Positions 44,707 to 53,176 of a stretch of DNA of 64,000 nucleotides are shown here, in pieces. Position numbers and translations under genes: made by a program. How positions within the stretch are numbered: the first letter of the stretch is position 1; each line of letters begins with the position of its first letter. The stretch is from Kocuria tytonis (GTDB lineage: Bacteria > Actinomycetota > Actinomycetes > Actinomycetales > Micrococcaceae): the NCBI RefSeq assembly GCF_003226895.2, contig NZ_PNJG02000002.1, positions 496,001-560,000 on the forward strand, read 5' to 3'. The notes beneath the pieces were generated by a model that had not been told where the DNA came from, did not search any database, and was given only the letters and a program-made list of their open reading frames with translations.

Positions 44707-45993
44707 ATGGACGCAAATCTACCCATTGCGGATATTTTTAGCGATTTAACCGGCGCGTTCTTGAGGGCCCCATTAAATTATCACCGTTTAAACCAGCTGA
44801 CTTGTGGTGAAAGTGGGCTACAAGAAGAAACTATAACAGACCTACTTGTTAACGAAATGGCTGGCGGCGAATATCGTGTAGATGCGGTGTGTCCTGCCCA
44901 AGGGCAGAGCTGTGCTGATACATGCAAAAGCTGGGGCGATGATTTCGAGCAATCAGATTACCCGGCTCGCGTCAAGCAGTTAACTCGCCGTGAAGAGGGG
45001 GGATACAAAGGTAAACAGGCTGGGGTGGGCGCTGATTGGGTGCTGGAAGTCCGGCAAAAAAACAAGGCTGTGCGGATGCTCGTTCAAGCAAAACGCATTA
45101 ACGTAAATAATCAAAGTTTGGCGGGTTTCGCAAAATCGAAACAAATAAGACAGCTTGAATCGGCGGCTCAGCGGTTGCACGCAGCGCCTTTTTATGCGTT
45201 TTACCTTAAACACGGAGATCCTCACGAAGAGCTGACAACTGCCTGTAAGCGTCACACGCAGGCCTGGGAGACTTCCATACTGTTGATTTCTGCTGAGCGC
45301 GTAAAGTCACTCCAGAATAGTTCCGAATGGGTGAGTTCAGCGTGGCCCCTTCGGTGTCTAGGTGGGTGCCCGGAGTTGGGAAATTCTCAAGATGACGTGT
45401 TCGGTAAAATTGAGAACATAATTAAATACTATTATCCCAAGCGCAAACCAATTAAAATAGATGACGGGTTTGCGTCAATCAGCGAACCCGCATCCACGAA
45501 TGAACTTCAATCTATTTCGATTGACTCGAACGTGTGGCGACCGCAATCAATTCTTAAGGCTGAAAAAAATGCGGGTTTAATTATGGTGGTGCGTGTGGGA
45601 AAGCCTCGCCATTCAGATGTTGACGGCGTAAGACGTCAAGACGAAGTAAGGCGCATCGGATGGCATACGGACCCGTCATTGACCGATGAAGAATGGAAAG
45701 AGGCAACGCGCAAATATTGGCGTGTGGACCTAAAAAAAGCGAATACCGTCAAGTATCTTGTTGCGGCGCATCGAGGTGAAGTCCAAAAGGTATACAAAGT
45801 CATCAAGCCAGGGGCGTTTACTGTATATGAACCAGTGGATGGAGATGGAAATCGACGAGTAGCATTTGAAGTGAGTGAAGTTGTATCTGAAGATGATTAT
45901 TGTATCATTAGCCAAGTGGCGAAAAATCGCTTAAAAAATATTAAAAATCAATCGCCATTCGTTTACGCTGAAATCGATAATTCTGTATGCTAA
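44707..45993 (+). CDS. PD-(D/E)XK-like nuclease with C-terminal PUA-like domain (DUF6615-like), candidate defence protein
   Basis: 428 residues, codon use very AT-rich. The N-terminal 200 residues resemble DUF6615 proteins: ETITDLLVNEM near 40, then TRREEGG ... VGADWVLEV and VRMLVQAKRI. The order Glu, Asp (about 110), Q-x-K (about 127-129) is that of Mrr/HsdR-like PD-(D/E)XK nucleases. A linker (about 225-280) leads to a C-terminal domain (about 285-425) with ATRKYWRVDLKKANTVKYL, VAAHRGEVQKVYKVI and a final beta stretch, a layout seen in PUA/EVE-like barrels that read modified bases. A one-chain modification-dependent nuclease is a reasonable inference. Upstream SD is weak. Ends 64 bp before the IclR gene end. 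Confidence 0.55.
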   Translation: MDANLPIADIFSDLTGAFLRAPLNYHRLNQLTCGESGLQEETITDLLVNEMAGGEYRVDAVCPAQGQSCADTCKSWGDDFEQSDYPARVKQLTRREEGGYKGKQAGVGADWVLEVRQKNKAVRMLVQAKRINVNNQSLAGFAKSKQIRQLESAAQRLHAAPFYAFYLKHGDPHEELTTACKRHTQAWETSILLISAERVKSLQNSSEWVSSAWPLRCLGGCPELGNSQDDVFGKIENIIKYYYPKRKPIKIDDGFASISEPASTNELQSISIDSNVWRPQSILKAEKNAGLIMVVRVGKPRHSDVDGVRRQDEVRRIGWHTDPSLTDEEWKEATRKYWRVDLKKANTVKYLVAAHRGEVQKVYKVIKPGAFTVYEPVDGDGNRRVAFEVSEVVSEDDYCIISQVAKNRLKNIKNQSPFVYAEIDNSVC

Positions 45994-46056
45994 TTGCCAA
46001 ATCTGCGTCAATAAACTTTACTGGTAGCGTGTCGAGTCACCAGACTTCTTTGCTAT

Positions 46057-46842
46057 TCATCCCCCTGGCCCCGGCGCCGCCCCGTGCAACCTCCGCGTCA
46101 ATGCCGCCGCCGTCCGTCGCACGTGCCCCACCAGCTCCGTCCGCCGCTCGTTGTCGATCTTGTGCCCCAGGAACGTGAGCGCCACCCCCGCGACCGGCAG
46201 TCCCCGGTGGTCGTGCGCCGCGACCGCCACGGACGCGAAGTTCGGCGTCACGTCCCCCTCCTCCACGGCCCAGCCGCGCTCCCGGGTCCGTGAAAGCTCG
46301 GCCCGCAGCTGACCCGGCGTCGTGATCGCCGTGCTCTCCCAGCGCGACGCAAACGAGTCCCGGTCCGGGTACAGCGCCCGCACCTGCGCCGCGGGCAGCC
46401 CGGCCAGCATCGACCGTCCGCTCGCCGTGAGGTGCGCCGGGATGCGCACCCCCACGTTCGTCACCAGCGACGGCTTGTACGGCGCCCGCTCCTCCACCAC
46501 GTAGACCACGTCCCGCCCGTGCATCACCGCCAGGTGAGCGTTCTCGCCCACCGCGTCCACGAGCGCGCGCAGCAGCGGCTCACCCAGCCGCGCCATGGGG
46601 TCCTGCCGCGTGTACGCCGAGGACAGCTCGAACGCCGCGATCCCCAGCCCGTACAGCCGCTCCTCGGGCAGGTGCACCACGAACCCCTGCTCGGTCATCA
46701 CCGCCAGCAGGTGGTACACGCTGGACCGCGGCAGCTCCAGCGCCGTCGCAATCGACGACGCCGCCACCGGCCCTTTCCGCGACGCCAGGAACCGCAGGAT
46801 CCGCAGCGTGTTCTGCGCGGCAGGCACCTTGGCTCCCGGCAT
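46057..46842 (-). CDS. IclR-family transcriptional regulator of hut genes
   Basis: 261 residues. N-terminal winged helix (NTLRILRFLASRKGPVAASSIATALELPRSSVYHLLAVM) and C-terminal IclR effector domain with VVYVVEERAPYKPSLVTNVGVRIPAHLTASGRSMLAGL, where the family ligand pocket lies. GGAGGAG precedes the ATG at 46842. It is divergent from hutG with one operator palindrome between, and the identical site stands before hutU, so it probably controls both hut operons, with urocanate or histidine as likely ligand (inference). The downstream end abuts the AT-rich island. Confidence 0.88.
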   Translation of the reverse strand: MPGAKVPAAQNTLRILRFLASRKGPVAASSIATALELPRSSVYHLLAVMTEQGFVVHLPEERLYGLGIAAFELSSAYTRQDPMARLGEPLLRALVDAVGENAHLAVMHGRDVVYVVEERAPYKPSLVTNVGVRIPAHLTASGRSMLAGLPAAQVRALYPDRDSFASRWESTAITTPGQLRAELSRTRERGWAVEEGDVTPNFASVAVAAHDHRGLPVAGVALTFLGHKIDNERRTELVGHVRRTAAALTRRLHGAAPGPGG

Positions 46843-46928
46843 GGCATCTCCTCCGTTGAGCAGCGGTGGGCGACGACGCCGCGCGGCCACCGCGCGTGCC
46901 CCCGGTCCGGTGTGTCGTACGATCTGCG

Positions 46929-46946
46929 TGTCTGGAATACCAGACG
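46929..46946. promoter_or_regulatory. hut operator 2: TGTCTGGAATACCAGACG
   Basis: Arms GTCTGG/CCAGAC around AATA, in the divergent IclR-hutG promoter region; a further TCTGG half-site follows at 46950. Shares TGTCTGGxATxCCAGAC with operator 1 in front of hutU, 3.6 kb away. Confidence 0.75.
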
Positions 46947-47076
46947 ATATCTGGTGTGCGCCCTCGTCGCCGTGCCCCGTGGTGGGATTGGCTGGGGGCA
47001 GCGTAATTCAGATCACACTCGCGGGCGCCCGGCACCGTGCCACGCTGGGGGCAGGCACCGCAGGAAAGGGCGTTCC

Positions 47077-48201
47077 ATGAATCCCACCCGGATCATTCCA
47101 CCGGACGACTCCGTCTGGAGTGGACGAACGGACGGGGGCACCCCCGAGCACCTGCGCTGGCACCAGAAGGTGCGCCCAGAATCAGGCGACCAGGGCAGCG
47201 CCACCGAGGGCCCCGCCGTCGAGCTCATCGGCTTCTCCTGCGACGAGGGCGTGCGCCGCAACAAGGGCCGCGTGGGTGCCTCCGAGGGCCCGGACGCCCT
47301 GCGCGGTGCCCTCGCCCCGCTGGCAATGCATGCCGGGTTCGGCATCCACGACGCCGGCACCGTGGTGGTCCCGGACCGCGACCTGGAGGACGGTCAGGAC
47401 ACCCTGGGGCACCAGGTCGCACGCCTCCTGGACACCGGCAACCCCGTGGTCGTCCTGGGCGGCGGGCACGACACCGCATGGGGCAGCTACCTGGGCCGCA
47501 CCCGTTGCAACCGGTTGCAGGGCCAGCGCGTGGGTGTGCTGAACCTGGACGCGCACTTCGACCTGCGCCAGGCGGACGAGCCCTCCTCCGGCACCCCGTT
47601 CCTGCAGATGGCCCGCGCGGACCAGGAGGCGGGCCGCACGTTCGACTACACCGTGCTGGGCATCAGCGAGCCCAACAACACCGGCGTCCTGTTCCGCACC
47701 GCGGACGAACTGGGCGTCGAGTTCCTCACGGACGAGCAGTGCCAGCCCCGCCACCTCGACGCCGTCCTGGAGGTCGTGGACCGCCTCGTCGAGCGTGTGG
47801 ACGCCATCCACCTGAGCATCGACCTGGACGTCCTGCCCGCCGCCGTGGCGCCCGGCGTGAGCGCCCCGGCCGGATACGGTGTTCCCCTGGAGACCATCCA
47901 GGCCGTGTGCCACCGCGTGGCCCGCAGCGGCAAACTGGTCCTGGTGGACGTGGTGGAGCTGCTGCCGCGGATGGACGTGGACGGCCGCACCGCCCGCGCC
48001 GCCGCCCGCCTCATCACCACCCTGGCCCACGATGCCCTGAGCACGACGACACCGCGCCCGGCCTCCGCGGGCACGTCCCCGCACGCGGGAGGCGCCGCCG
48101 CGACGTCGTCCCCCGGGGCGGCGACCACCGCATCAACCGCCCGCCCCGCACCGACCCCACCCACCGGCCTCGCCGGGAACACCACGGGAGATCACCGATG
48201 A
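47077..48201 (+). CDS. hutG: formimidoylglutamase
   Basis: 374 residues of the arginase/agmatinase fold. It hydrolyses formimidoyl-glutamate to glutamate and formamide, which connects to the formamidase FmdA encoded 11 kb away. Manganese ligands in GGGHD, LDAHFD and IDLDVLP are all present, and [19 protein letters not shown] is typical of HutG. The last 55 residues are Ala/Thr/Pro-rich and outside the family, making it longer than the usual 320. AGGAAAGG precedes ATG 47077. The stop overlaps the permease start (ATGA). Confidence 0.94.
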   Translation: MNPTRIIPPDDSVWSGRTDGGTPEHLRWHQKVRPESGDQGSATEGPAVELIGFSCDEGVRRNKGRVGASEGPDALRGALAPLAMHAGFGIHDAGTVVVPDRDLEDGQDTLGHQVARLLDTGNPVVVLGGGHDTAWGSYLGRTRCNRLQGQRVGVLNLDAHFDLRQADEPSSGTPFLQMARADQEAGRTFDYTVLGISEPNNTGVLFRTADELGVEFLTDEQCQPRHLDAVLEVVDRLVERVDAIHLSIDLDVLPAAVAPGVSAPAGYGVPLETIQAVCHRVARSGKLVLVDVVELLPRMDVDGRTARAAARLITTLAHDALSTTTPRPASAGTSPHAGGAAATSSPGAATTASTARPAPTPPTGLAGNTTGDHR

Positions 48202-49652
48202 GCAGTTCCACCCCGCAGCAACCCGCTCCACAGGGGTCCCCGCAGGAGAACCACACCCTGTCCCGCGGGCTGAGCATGCGCCACATCCAGTTCATCGCGC
48301 TGGGCTCGGCGATCGGAACCGGGCTGTTCTACGGCTCGGCCACCGCCATCCAGGCGGCCGGCCCGTCGGTGATCCTCGCGTACCTGATCGCCGGAGCGGT
48401 GGTCTACATGGTCATGCGCGCCCTGGGCGAGATGGCCGTGCGCCACCCCGTCCCCGGTTCGTTCGGCCAGTACGCCGCGCGCTACCTGGGCCCGTTCGCG
48501 GGCTTCGTCACGGGCTGGACGTTCGTGTTCGAGATGATCGTGGTGGCCATCGCGGACGTCACCGCGTTCGGCGTGTACATGGGCTTCTGGTTCCCGGACA
48601 CGCCCCGCTGGATCTGGGTGGCCGCCGTGATCCTGTTCATCGCCGCCATCAACACGCGCAACGTGAAGATCTTCGGTGAGCTCGAGTTCTGGCTGACCAT
48701 CATCAAGGTGGGTGCCATCCTGGCGATGATCGTGGGCGGCATCGTGCTCATGGTGATCGGCGTCTCCTACGCCCCCGGCGAGCCCGTGGGCGTGCAGAAC
48801 CTGGTGGACCACGGCGGCTTCCTGCCCAACGGCGTGGGTGGCCTGCTGGCCGCACTGTCCGTGGTGGTCTTCGCGTTCGGCGGCATCGAGACCATCGGCA
48901 TCACCGCGGGCGAGGCCGGTGATCCGGCCCGCTCCATCCCCAAGGCCGTCAACGCCGTGCCCGCCCGCATCCTGCTGTTCTACGTGGGCACCATGGTGGT
49001 GCTGATGTCCCTGGTGCCGTGGACCGAGATCACCGGCGAGGCCAGCCCGTTCGTGCAGATCTTCTCCGCCCTGGGTATTCCCGCTGCGGCATCAATCCTC
49101 AACGTGGTGGTCATCGTCGCCGCCATCTCCGCGATCAACGCCGACACCTTCGGCGCGGGCCGCATGCTCTTCGGCCTCGCGGAGCAGGGCCAGGCGCCCC
49201 GGGCCTTCACCAAGGTCTCCCGCAACGGCGTCCCGTGGCTCACCGTGGTGGTCATGGGCATCGCCCTGGGCATCGGCGCGGTTCTCAACGCTGTGATCCC
49301 CGAGGACGTGTTCCTCATCATCGCCTCGATCGCCACGTTCGCCACCGTGTGGGTGTGGCTCATGATCCTGCTCTCGCACATCGCCATGAGGCGGGAGATC
49401 GAGCGCAAGAACCGCCCCGAGTCCGAGTTCAAGGTCCCGTTCTGGCCCGTGGCCTCGTGGGCCGCGACCGCCGGCATCCTGTTCGTGATCGTGCTGCTCG
49501 GCTGGTTCCCGGACACCCGCGTGGCGCTGATCGTGGGCGTCGTGTGGCTCGTGCTCCTGGGCGTGGGCTACGCGCTGTTCGTCCGGGGCAGCGGCCGCCA
49601 CCGCCCGCCGCTGGACGACCACACCGCGCTGATCACCCTGCCCCGCAGCTGA
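48198..49652 (+). CDS. hutT: amino acid permease (APC family), probable histidine transporter
   Basis: 484 residues with twelve membrane helices. [26 protein letters not shown] is the amino-acid/polyamine/organocation (AAT subfamily) signature; [23 protein letters not shown] and [14 protein letters not shown] follow. Related proteins carry proline, histidine or GABA. Overlap with hutG by 4 nt and shared operator argue for histidine uptake. A hairpin terminator follows 15 bp after the stop. Confidence 0.9.
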   Translation: MSSSTPQQPAPQGSPQENHTLSRGLSMRHIQFIALGSAIGTGLFYGSATAIQAAGPSVILAYLIAGAVVYMVMRALGEMAVRHPVPGSFGQYAARYLGPFAGFVTGWTFVFEMIVVAIADVTAFGVYMGFWFPDTPRWIWVAAVILFIAAINTRNVKIFGELEFWLTIIKVGAILAMIVGGIVLMVIGVSYAPGEPVGVQNLVDHGGFLPNGVGGLLAALSVVVFAFGGIETIGITAGEAGDPARSIPKAVNAVPARILLFYVGTMVVLMSLVPWTEITGEASPFVQIFSALGIPAAASILNVVVIVAAISAINADTFGAGRMLFGLAEQGQAPRAFTKVSRNGVPWLTVVVMGIALGIGAVLNAVIPEDVFLIIASIATFATVWVWLMILLSHIAMRREIERKNRPESEFKVPFWPVASWAATAGILFVIVLLGWFPDTRVALIVGVVWLVLLGVGYALFVRGSGRHRPPLDDHTALITLPRS

Positions 49653-49667
49653 TCCCCGCCTGCTGAG

Positions 49668-49697
49668 AGCCCCGGCCCGTTCGCGAGCCGGGGCTTT
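49668..49697 (+). terminator. terminator of the hutG-hutT operon
   Basis: AGCCCCGG (49668-49675) pairs with CCGGGGCT (49688-49695), followed by TTTCCC. Begins 15 bp after the permease stop. A copy of the 11-mer repeat lies just beyond (49711-49721). Confidence 0.75.
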
Positions 49698-49887
49698 CCC
49701 ATGCCCGGACGACGACGCCGCGCGGCCGGGTCCGCGCGCTCCGTCACGCGCTGCGCAGGTCACGGGTTCGTCCCCGCTGACGCCGGGCGGCCCTGCCCAT
49801 GGCGTGCTGGCGCCGCTCCGTGATTCCCGGATGGGCGGCCCGGGGTTGCCAAGAGGCGGGGGCGCAGCGGCGTGGTGCCCCGGCGGG

Positions 49888-50634
49888 CTACCGGGCGGTC
49901 GCCGGGGACGCGGGGACAGCGGCGTCGTGCGCGGGAGGAAGTGCACTGTCCACGCCCGCGGCCACGAGGGCGACGATCTCCCGCATTCGCTCGAGCACCA
50001 GGCGCAGCTCGGCGCGGCCCTGGCGGGCGCGGTTGAGCTCCGCGAGCCCGCTGGTCACGATCATCCGTGCGCCCACGTCCAGAGGTGTAGTGCCGGCGTG
50101 CGCGGCGGAACGGCAGCCCGCGAGCATCCGCGCGATGTGGTTCTCGAGCTTCTCCACCAGCACCAGCACCTCGCGGCGGTGAGGGAGGTCCTCGCCGAAG
50201 AGAATCTCGCGTGCGATCCACACGGTGGTCTCCGGCCAGTGCACGGCCATGTCGAAGACCGGGGCGAGTGAGTCCATGATGGCGTCCACCACCGCAGCGG
50301 GGGAGCGGTGGCCGGGGTCGGGGGTGGCGTCCAGGATGTCGTTGACGTGGTCCGCCCAGATGTTCTCGGTGACCATCATCAGCAGCTCCGCCTTGGTGGC
50401 GGCGTACTGGAACACGGTGCCCGCGGCCACGTCCGCGCGGGAGGCGACCTCGCTCATGGACATCTGCGCGTAGCCCTTCTCGCTCATGAGCGAGCGGGCG
50501 GCGGCCAGGATGCGGGCGCGCTTCTGCGCCTTGGCGATCTCGCGGCGCCCGGGACCGCGCGGGCTCACGCGGGAGGCCACGTGCTCCAGGGGGTGTGCCC
50601 TGCGGCGAGGCGCTGGGTTCTGAATTTTCTCCAC
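49888..50634 (-). CDS. TetR-family regulator adjacent to oleate hydratase
   Basis: 248 residues. The TetR DNA-binding helix-turn-helix is clear (KRARILAAARSLMSEKGYAQMSMSEVASRADVAAGTVFQYAATKAELL). The ligand-binding part is a generic all-helical TetR C-terminus. Residues 1-28 before it are basic and probably disordered, and the end is Ala/Pro-rich with a near-copy of the 11-mer. Divergent from oleate hydratase with 89 bp between starts and an ACTCAA/TTGAGT palindrome there. It probably senses an unsaturated fatty acid or its CoA ester; inference. Confidence 0.88.
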   Translation of the reverse strand: MEKIQNPAPRRRAHPLEHVASRVSPRGPGRREIAKAQKRARILAAARSLMSEKGYAQMSMSEVASRADVAAGTVFQYAATKAELLMMVTENIWADHVNDILDATPDPGHRSPAAVVDAIMDSLAPVFDMAVHWPETTVWIAREILFGEDLPHRREVLVLVEKLENHIARMLAGCRSAAHAGTTPLDVGARMIVTSGLAELNRARQGRAELRLVLERMREIVALVAAGVDSALPPAHDAAVPASPATAR

Positions 50635-50647
50635 CAGCTAATTGTAT

Positions 50648-50676
50648 TGCACTCAAAATTGAGTAGGCTCAATTAT
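50648..50676 (+). promoter_or_regulatory. promoter and operator of the oleate hydratase gene
   Basis: TTGCAC (50648-50653) and AATTAT (50671-50676), 17 bp apart. The palindrome ACTCAAAATTGAGT (50651-50664) overlaps the -35 and spacer; a further CTCAA half-site lies at 50669. Good position for repression by the divergent TetR protein. Confidence 0.6.
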
Positions 50677-50723
50677 GAACGCAGGGAGCGCCAAGGTGAC
50701 GCCCCCGCGGAAGGAGGAACGAC

Positions 50724-52481
50724 ATGCAGTTCACAGCAGGCAACTACGAGGCCTTCATGCGGCCCCGCCCGGCGGAGCACGCACAGGACACCCGTGCGTG
50801 GATCGTGGGATCCGGTCTCGCCGGACTCGCGGCGGCGGTGTTCCTGGTCCGGGACGCCGGCGTGCCCGGCGAGAACGTGACCGTGGTGGAGAAGGGCCGG
50901 CTGCCCGGCGGTGCCCTGGATGGGCTGGACGTGCCCGAGAAGGGGTTCGTGATCCGCGGCGGGCGTGAGCTCGAGAACCACATGGAGTGCCTGTGGGACA
51001 TGATGCGCTCCGTGCCGTCCCTGGAGATCGAGGGCGCGTCCGTGCTGGACGAGTTCGCGTGGCTCAACCGGGACGACCCCAACTACTCCCTGCGCCGCGC
51101 CACCGTGAAGCAGGGCCAGGACGCGGGCCACGAGGGCAAGTTCGACCTGCCGCAGCGCGCCCAGAAGGACCTCCTGCACATCTTCCTGGCCACGCGCGAG
51201 GAGATGGAGGGCAAGAAGATCCAGGACGTGATGAGCAAGGAGTTCCTGGCCTCCCCGTTCTGGATGTACTGGCGCACCATGTTCGCGTTCGAGGAGTGGC
51301 ACTCCGCGCTGGAGTTCAAGCTCTACCTGCACCGCTTCGTGCACCACATCGGCGGGCTGCCGGACTTCTCCGCGCTGAAGTTCTCCAAGTACAACCAGTA
51401 CGAGTCCTTCGTGCTGCCCCTGATCTCCTACCTCACCGAGCGCGGCGTCACCTTCCAGTACGACACCGACGTCCGCGACATCGACTTCTCCCACCGCAAC
51501 GGCGAGATCCGCGCCACCGCGATCCACTGGGTGCGCGAGGGCGCCACCGAGACCCAGGAGCTCGGTGAGCACGACCTCGTGTTCACCACCATCGGCTCCC
51601 TCGTGGACAACTCCAACGACGGCGACCACGCCACCCCCGCGGAGCTCGACCGCGGCCCCGCCTCGGCCTGGGACCTGTGGAAGCGGATCGCCGCCAAGGA
51701 CCCCTCCTTCGGGCGCCCCGAGGTGTTCTGCTCCTCGATCGACGAGACCAAGTGGGAGTCCGCCACCGTCACCACCCTGGACGAGCGGATTCCCGAGTAC
51801 ATCCGCAAGATCGCGCAGCGGGACCCGTTCAGCGGCCGCGTGGTCACGGGCGGAATCGTCACGGCGGAGGACTCCTCGTGGCTGCTCAGCTGGACCGTGA
51901 ACCGCCAGCCGCACTTCAAGAAGCAGCCGAAGGACCAGATCGTGGTGTGGGTCTACTCGCTGTTCGTGGACACCCCCGGCGACTTCGTGAAGAAGACCAT
52001 GGCCGAGTGCACGGGCGAGGAGATCACCCAGGAGTGGCTCTACCACATGGGCGTTCCCGTGGAGGAGATCCCGGAGCTCGCTGCCACCGGCGCCAAGACG
52101 GTGCCCGTGATGATGCCGTACGTGACCAGCTTCTTCATGCCCCGCCACGCGGGCGACCGCCCCCAGGTGGTGCCCGAGGGTGCCCGCAACTTCGCGTTCA
52201 TCGGCCAGTTCGCCGAGACCGGCCGCGACTGCATCTTCACCACCGAGTACTCGGTGCGCACCGGCATGGAGGCCGTGTACCAGCTCATGGGGGTGGAGCG
52301 CGGCGTTCCCGAGACGTGGGGCAGCACCTACGACGTGCGGGTGCTGCTGGAGGGCCTCACCCGGCTGCGGGACGGCGAGAAGGTCCGGATCCCCGGGCCG
52401 GAACCGCTGCGCAAGCGGCTGCGTCGTCGGCTGGAGGACGGCGAGGTGGGCGAGCTGCTCGAGGAGTACGGCGTGCTGTGA
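50724..52481 (+). CDS. ohyA: oleate hydratase (myosin-cross-reactive antigen family)
   Basis: 585 residues, FAD-dependent, adds water to the 9-10 double bond of oleate to give 10-hydroxystearate and so detoxifies unsaturated fatty acids. N-terminal FAD site GSGLAGLAAAVFLVRDAG and the family-defining RGGRELENHMECLWD loop with the catalytic Glu region are seen; FIGQFAETGRDCIFTTEYSVRTGMEAVY closes the flavin site. Excellent SD (GGAGG) before ATG 50724. Regulated from the divergent TetR intergenic region. It may be membrane-peripheral, as other family members are. Confidence 0.97.
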   Translation: MQFTAGNYEAFMRPRPAEHAQDTRAWIVGSGLAGLAAAVFLVRDAGVPGENVTVVEKGRLPGGALDGLDVPEKGFVIRGGRELENHMECLWDMMRSVPSLEIEGASVLDEFAWLNRDDPNYSLRRATVKQGQDAGHEGKFDLPQRAQKDLLHIFLATREEMEGKKIQDVMSKEFLASPFWMYWRTMFAFEEWHSALEFKLYLHRFVHHIGGLPDFSALKFSKYNQYESFVLPLISYLTERGVTFQYDTDVRDIDFSHRNGEIRATAIHWVREGATETQELGEHDLVFTTIGSLVDNSNDGDHATPAELDRGPASAWDLWKRIAAKDPSFGRPEVFCSSIDETKWESATVTTLDERIPEYIRKIAQRDPFSGRVVTGGIVTAEDSSWLLSWTVNRQPHFKKQPKDQIVVWVYSLFVDTPGDFVKKTMAECTGEEITQEWLYHMGVPVEEIPELAATGAKTVPVMMPYVTSFFMPRHAGDRPQVVPEGARNFAFIGQFAETGRDCIFTTEYSVRTGMEAVYQLMGVERGVPETWGSTYDVRVLLEGLTRLRDGEKVRIPGPEPLRKRLRRRLEDGEVGELLEEYGVL

Positions 52482-52529
52482 TCCTCAGCGCCCGCTGGGC
52501 GGACCCTGCACGGGTGCACCCGGAAGCCG

Positions 52530-52952
52530 TCACAGCACGTGGCACAGCTTCTGGGCCAGCCTGTGCAGGGTCTTCCTGTCCCTGGGGGACATGTCCAGCT
52601 CGTCCAGCAGCTCGCGCTGCATCCCCGCGGCCGGTTCCTGCAGGGCACGCCCGGCGTCCGTGAGGGAGATGACCACGGAGCGTTCGTCCTGCTCGCTGCG
52701 GCGGCGGGTCACGAAGCCCGCCGCCTCCACGCGGCGCAGGAGTGGGGAGAGGGTGCCGCTGTCCAGGGCGAGGGTCTCGCCCAGCTGGCGGACCGAGCGG
52801 TGGTCCTGCTCCCATAGCACAAGCATCACCAGGTACTGCGGGTAGGTCAGCCCGATGGCCTTGAGAGGTTCACGGTACGCGCTGGTCACCTTGCGCGAGG
52901 CGGTGTACAGCGCGAAGCACAGCTGCGTGTCCAGGCGGAACTCGGGATCCAT
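52530..52952 (-). CDS. MarR-family regulator, OhrR-like
   Basis: 140 residues. The sequence LDTQLCFALYTASRKVTSAY carries the N-terminal reactive Cys and the YPQYLVMLVLWE and LDSGTLSPLLRRVEAAGFVTR stretches that define OhrR organic-peroxide sensors. Oxidation of the Cys releases DNA in that family. No ohr gene lies beside it in this window, so the target is probably elsewhere. Start uncertain: ATG 52952 begins the conserved part, 52961 is also possible, and neither has a good SD. Tail to tail with oleate hydratase. Confidence 0.85.
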   Translation of the reverse strand: MDPEFRLDTQLCFALYTASRKVTSAYREPLKAIGLTYPQYLVMLVLWEQDHRSVRQLGETLALDSGTLSPLLRRVEAAGFVTRRRSEQDERSVVISLTDAGRALQEPAAGMQRELLDELDMSPRDRKTLHRLAQKLCHVL

Positions 52953-53176
52953 GCCCACCATGGTACGGGAGGCGCATTTCCGGGATGACGTGCGGTGACG
53001 CTCGGGGCGCGCGCGGACTGAAGGCGTGCCAACCACGCGGGGCGGGGGTCAGGGGGCGCGCCCGTCACGGCCGGGGTTGTTGAACAACGGGGGCGAGTCG
53101 CGTATAACCATGGCCCGGCTCACAGGGTGTCCGCATCCTTCCGCTCTTCCCTTTCCCCAACAGCACGGAGACCCCG

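Noticed and set aside
46432-47076. 215-codon 5' extension of hutG
   Set aside because: It runs over the divergent IclR gene and its operator; the HutG family start and SD are at 47077.
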